Assembly (NCBI GenBank): GCA_902494245.1
Contig: CABUSR010000013.1
Span: 1 to 47,484, forward strand
Length of the DNA stretch: 47,484 bases
Direction of reading: 5' to 3'
Origin: an uncultured Collinsella sp.
Lineage (GTDB): Bacteria; Actinomycetota; Coriobacteriia; Coriobacteriales; Coriobacteriaceae
The position numbers and the translations under genes were made by a program. Position 1 is the first letter of the stretch. Every line of letters starts with the position of its first letter. A model generated the notes under the pieces. The model was not told the DNA's origin. It saw only the letters and a program-made list of their open reading frames with translations, and did not search any database. Shown piece by piece: positions 44,526 through 47,484 of this stretch.

Positions 44526-45865
44526 TCGACCGCCGCGCCCAGCGCGATAGTTCAATATCAATCTTTCGCATTATTGCCGTTGCCTGCGCCATTTGCGTGC
44601 TGGTGTACTTTATTTTTGCCTTGGTGACCGGTATCGAGCCGATCGCCACGGTGATTGCCTGCGCGCTGCTGTGCATCTTTCTGTGCATCTTTATCTTTTT
44701 GACGCTCAATCCCGATTCGGTGCGCTCCCAGTACACCGAGGAGACGCTCTCGGTGGCCTCGGCCATGCTCGAGGACATTAAGGGCGGTCTGACGCAGGAG
44801 TCGGCGCGTTTGGTGTGCCGGCGCATTTTGCCCGAGACGCGCGCCATGACGGTGGCCATCACCGACGAGGGCAACGTGCTTGCCTGCGCGGGAGAGTTTG
44901 AGGAAAAACTACTGCCAGATTCTCCCATCCACACGCTTGCCACACGCTACGTTATCGAACATGGCATCGTGCAGTCGTTCAACCGTATGGTGGATGTCGT
45001 GGGCTCGGACGGCTCGCACAACCAAGTCCCCGCCGGCATTATCGCCCCCATCAAGGTGGGCGATCGTACCGTCGGCACGCTCAAGTTCTACTACAAGACC
45101 CCGCGCGCCGTCGACCGTACCCAGTACGCGCTTGCCTCGGGCTTTGCCGAGATTTTGTCCACGCAGCTCGCCATCCACGAGCTCGAGGTGCAAAAGGAAC
45201 TCACAGCGCGCGCCGAGGTGCGTGCGCTGCAGGCGCAGATTAACCCGCACTTCCTGTTCAACACGCTGAACACTATTGCATCGTTTACGCGCACCGACCC
45301 GCTGCGGGCCCGCGAACTGCTTCGTGAGTTCTCATCGTTCTATCGTGCCACGCTCGACAACTCGGGATCGCTTATTCCGGTCTCGCGCGAGGTCGCACAG
45401 ACCAAGCGCTACCTTACCTTTGAGAAGGCCCGCTTTGGCGAGGACCGCGTGCTTGCGACGTTCGATGTGTCCGAGGACGTGGAAGATACGCTGGTGCCGG
45501 CGTTCGTGATCCAGCCGATTGTCGAGAACGCCGTACGTCATGGTATGGGCGATGACGACGCCCTGAGGATCGACGTGACCGTTCACCAAGACGGCGAGGA
45601 TGCAATCTTGATTGCCGTGGCCGATAATGGCGTGGGCATGGATGAGGGTACCGCCGCCAGACTGTTTGACGAGCGTTCTGCCCGTCCCGACGCCAGCTCT
45701 CCCCAGGGTGGCGGCGCCGGTGTGGCCATGCACAATATTTCGGAGCGCATCCATCGCTTTTATGGACCGCACTCCTATACGCGTGTCGAATCGGCGCCGG
45801 GCAAGGGCACCAAAGTGCTCCTTCATCTTGATTTGTCAGAGAGCATCTTTGACATTCAAGAGTAA
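44522..45865 (+). CDS. LytS-type sensor histidine kinase (system 2)
   Basis: 447 residues with the same layout as system 1: two N-terminal spans (about 12-36 and 40-62) with a minimal loop outside, a GAF-like cytoplasmic domain, the phosphoacceptor motif INPHFLFNTL (His243), and an ATPase domain (VENAVRHG, DNGVGMDEG). The segment ALASGFAEILSTQLA and the helix following it match system 1 almost residue for residue, so the two are paralogues. Its start overlaps the glycosyltransferase stop by four bases. It is the upstream partner of the regulator at 45938. Confidence 0.93.
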   Translation: MIDRRAQRDSSISIFRIIAVACAICVLVYFIFALVTGIEPIATVIACALLCIFLCIFIFLTLNPDSVRSQYTEETLSVASAMLEDIKGGLTQESARLVCRRILPETRAMTVAITDEGNVLACAGEFEEKLLPDSPIHTLATRYVIEHGIVQSFNRMVDVVGSDGSHNQVPAGIIAPIKVGDRTVGTLKFYYKTPRAVDRTQYALASGFAEILSTQLAIHELEVQKELTARAEVRALQAQINPHFLFNTLNTIASFTRTDPLRARELLREFSSFYRATLDNSGSLIPVSREVAQTKRYLTFEKARFGEDRVLATFDVSEDVEDTLVPAFVIQPIVENAVRHGMGDDDALRIDVTVHQDGEDAILIAVADNGVGMDEGTAARLFDERSARPDASSPQGGGAGVAMHNISERIHRFYGPHSYTRVESAPGKGTKVLLHLDLSESIFDIQE

Positions 45866-45937
45866 AATAAAAGGCTACGGGCTCAACGTCATGCGACGGA
45901 TGCCCGGCGTAGTTAGTTGACGAAAGGTTTTATCCCT

Positions 45938-46654
45938 ATGCTGCGTGCGATGATTGTGGATGATGAGGCACCGGCTCGCTCGGAGCTTCGCTTCCTGCTC
46001 GAGCAAACGGGCAAGATCGGCACGATCACGGAGGCGTCGAGCGTCCGCTCCGCCATCGAGATGCTTATGGAAAGTCGCGTGGATGTCGTGTTTCTCGATA
46101 TCTCGATGCCCGGTGCCTCGGGCCTGCAACTTGCCGAGGCGCTGCATAAGCTCAAAAATCCGCCGGCGATCGTGTTTGTGACTGCGTATAGTGACCATGC
46201 GGTCGAGGCATTCGACGTGGATGCCGTCGATTATCTGATGAAGCCGGTCGAGGAAGCTCGCTTGGATCGCGCGATCGAGAAGGTCATGCAACGCGCCAAG
46301 CCGGTTACGGACAGCAAGGTGACCATCGAGCGTATCCCGGTGGAAAAGGGCGGCCGCAAGGTGCTCATTCCCGTGGACGACATTCGCTTTATCATGGCCA
46401 AGGACGATTACTCCTGCATCTATACCGTCGATGATCGCTTTTTGTCGACGACCTCGCTGGCGCAGTTTGAGGCCAAGCTCTGCGACTTTGGCTTCTTCCG
46501 TGTTCACCGCCGCTATATCGTCAACTTGGCGTGCGTCACGGACGTCGAGACGGTGCCCTCGGGCGCCATCCAGCTGGGCATTACGGGCGTCGACGAACGC
46601 GTGCCGGTTTCGCGCCGCCGCGTCGTGCCGCTCAAGAAGGCTCTGAGTCTCTAG
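45938..46654 (+). CDS. LytTR-family response regulator (system 2)
   Basis: 238 residues; receiver with DDE at 8-10, phospho-Asp54 (VVFLDISMPG) and the Lys of YLMKPVEEA, then LytTR domain (FFRVHRRYIVNL, VPVSRRR). Start ATG 45938 with AAAGG ten bases upstream; an in-frame TTG at 45917 lies before that site and is rejected. It lies 72 bp after the kinase gene, with a small hairpin in the gap. Paralogue of the regulator at 40034. A terminator follows six bases after the stop. Confidence 0.94.
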   Translation: MLRAMIVDDEAPARSELRFLLEQTGKIGTITEASSVRSAIEMLMESRVDVVFLDISMPGASGLQLAEALHKLKNPPAIVFVTAYSDHAVEAFDVDAVDYLMKPVEEARLDRAIEKVMQRAKPVTDSKVTIERIPVEKGGRKVLIPVDDIRFIMAKDDYSCIYTVDDRFLSTTSLAQFEAKLCDFGFFRVHRRYIVNLACVTDVETVPSGAIQLGITGVDERVPVSRRRVVPLKKALSL

Positions 46655-46660
46655 CACACT

Positions 46661-46711
46661 GGCCCCGCAGCCCTGTAGACCCATCGTCTGCGGAGCCGTG
46701 GGGCCTTTTTG
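46661..46711 (+). terminator. Terminator of LytTR system 2
   Basis: GGCCCC (46661-46666) pairs with GGGGCC (46700-46705), with further internal pairing, and is followed by TTTTT. It ends 40 bases before the next start codon. Confidence 0.65.
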
Positions 46712-46749
46712 TATGTATCTGCCGAATCGTTTTTTGCGGAAGGGATCCC

Positions 46750-47217
46750 ATGAACAGTGCAAGCGCCAAGCGTATCGACATCATCTCGGACACCCACGGC
46801 TATCTTTCGCCTGCGCTCCTGGATGAGCTTGAGGGCGCAGACCTGATCATCCACGCCGGCGATCTCACGTCAGAGATGGACTACGAGCACCTATGCACCA
46901 TCGCCCCCGTGCGGGCCGTACTGGGCAACAACGATTACTACCGCGACTACGGTCCCGATGTAGACCGTCTTGCGCTCTTTACCTACGAAGGCCTCAAATT
47001 CGCCGTAGCCCACTACCGCGAAGACCTTCCGGTGGGATCCGTAGACGTAGCCATCAATGGTCACACCCACGTAACCAAAGAAGCCCAAGTGGGCCGTTGT
47101 TTAGTCCTCAACCCGGGCAGCGCTAGCTACCCCAGAGGCACCCGAGGCCCCACCATGGCCAGAATGCTAGTAAAAGACGGCAAGATCATAAGCACCAAAT
47201 TTATTGATCTAGAGTAA
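46750..47217 (+). CDS. YfcE/MJ0936-family metallophosphodiesterase
   Basis: 155 residues. The calcineurin-like metal site is complete: Asp14 and His16 (DTHG), Asp38 (HAGDLT), Asn60/Asn61 (LGNND), His88 (VAHYR) and His105/His107 (NGHTH), then NPGSAS. Such proteins cleave phosphodiester bonds in vitro; the natural substrate is unknown. ATG 46750 follows GGAAGGGA. Adjacent to the LytTR system but separated by a terminator, so it is probably an independent unit. Confidence 0.93.
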   Translation: MNSASAKRIDIISDTHGYLSPALLDELEGADLIIHAGDLTSEMDYEHLCTIAPVRAVLGNNDYYRDYGPDVDRLALFTYEGLKFAVAHYREDLPVGSVDVAINGHTHVTKEAQVGRCLVLNPGSASYPRGTRGPTMARMLVKDGKIISTKFIDLE

Positions 47218-47227
47218 CCACAACAAA

Positions 47228-47262
47228 AACGGGGGATGCAAATGCGTCCCCCGTTTCCATTT
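47228..47262 (+). terminator. Terminator of the yfcE-like gene
   Basis: AACGGGGGA (47228-47236) pairs with TCCCCCGTT (47247-47255), loop of ten, then TCCATTT. Confidence 0.8.
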
Positions 47263-47432
47263 GAGCCAAAGGCAGAGCTTCAACAAAAACAATCAGACCA
47301 ACCCCGCCGAGGAGCACGCGGGCTAGCCGCGCAGCGGCGCACGCCCGCAAAACTGGTTGAATAATGTGACGGCAGGGAGGGCTTCCGGGGCTGAGGGCGG
47401 GGGTTAAGTTTGTCGCGAGTTCCGCACGCAAA

Positions 47433-47455
47433 GGAAAGCACTTAATGTGCTTTCC
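47433..47455. repeat. Hairpin at the right edge
   Basis: GGAAAGCAC and GTGCTTTCC form a perfect nine-bp stem around TTAAT. It lies in a 200-bp tail with no convincing gene, next to GGACTGTAGAGCAGC. It may be a repeat element or the terminator of a gene beyond the window. Confidence 0.4.
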
Positions 47456-47484
47456 GTCTTGCGCAGGACTGTAGAGCAGCAAAC

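Noticed and set aside
47201..47482. Minus-strand frame at the right edge
   Set aside because: It overlaps a terminator and a hairpin, has no ribosome site and no recognisable family.

Overview
The window looks like a high-GC anaerobic actinobacterium of the class Coriobacteriia, most likely Collinsella or a close relative. The reasons are an Actinobacteria-style phospho-signalling operon (FHA proteins, PP2C phosphatase, SEDS/PBP, PASTA kinase), pyruvate:ferredoxin oxidoreductase and carbamate kinase (anaerobic energy metabolism), a mannose-family PTS with a ManO-type gene, and GC-rich codon use. The genus is inferred from gene content; no rRNA or marker tree was available.

Layout. 1-5213: a multi-pass membrane protein (cut by the window edge) behind a TetR regulator, facing a 925-residue FAD/[4Fe-4S] oxidoreductase across a spacer with two palindromic operators, then an isolated hypA. 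5214-9111: a mannose-type PTS (IIAB, IIC, IID) plus manO, flanked by two copies of one hairpin repeat, then tRNA-Arg(CCU). 9263-19326 (minus strand): a six-gene envelope and phospho-signalling operon: membrane Ser/Thr kinase, FhaA, FhaB, PP2C phosphatase, a SEDS polymerase fused to a class B penicillin-binding protein in one chain, and a PASTA kinase. 19471-24546: a YcxB-like membrane protein, dnaX, a small membrane protein, ybaB and recR. 24792-28480: a second, unusual phospho-signalling cassette: a Ser/Gly-rich membrane-anchored protein, a second membrane Ser/Thr kinase, and an FHA protein.

28930-38491: highly codon-biased metabolic genes: PFOR, carbamate kinase, an APC amino-acid permease and an amidohydrolase, with a C39-like peptidase on the other strand. 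38610-46654: two paralogous LytS/LytTR two-component systems separated by a zinc phospholipase-C-like protein, a UMF1-type MFS transporter and a family-2 glycosyltransferase. 46750-47217: a YfcE-type phosphodiesterase.

How they may work together: the 9-19 kb operon plausibly couples Ser/Thr phosphorylation to peptidoglycan synthesis. The 24.8-28.5 kb trio looks like an independent signalling unit with its own extracytoplasmic partner. PTS, PFOR and carbamate kinase serve sugar uptake, pyruvate oxidation and ATP recovery from carbamoyl phosphate. Intergenic regions are rich in long inverted repeats, several placed immediately before start codons.
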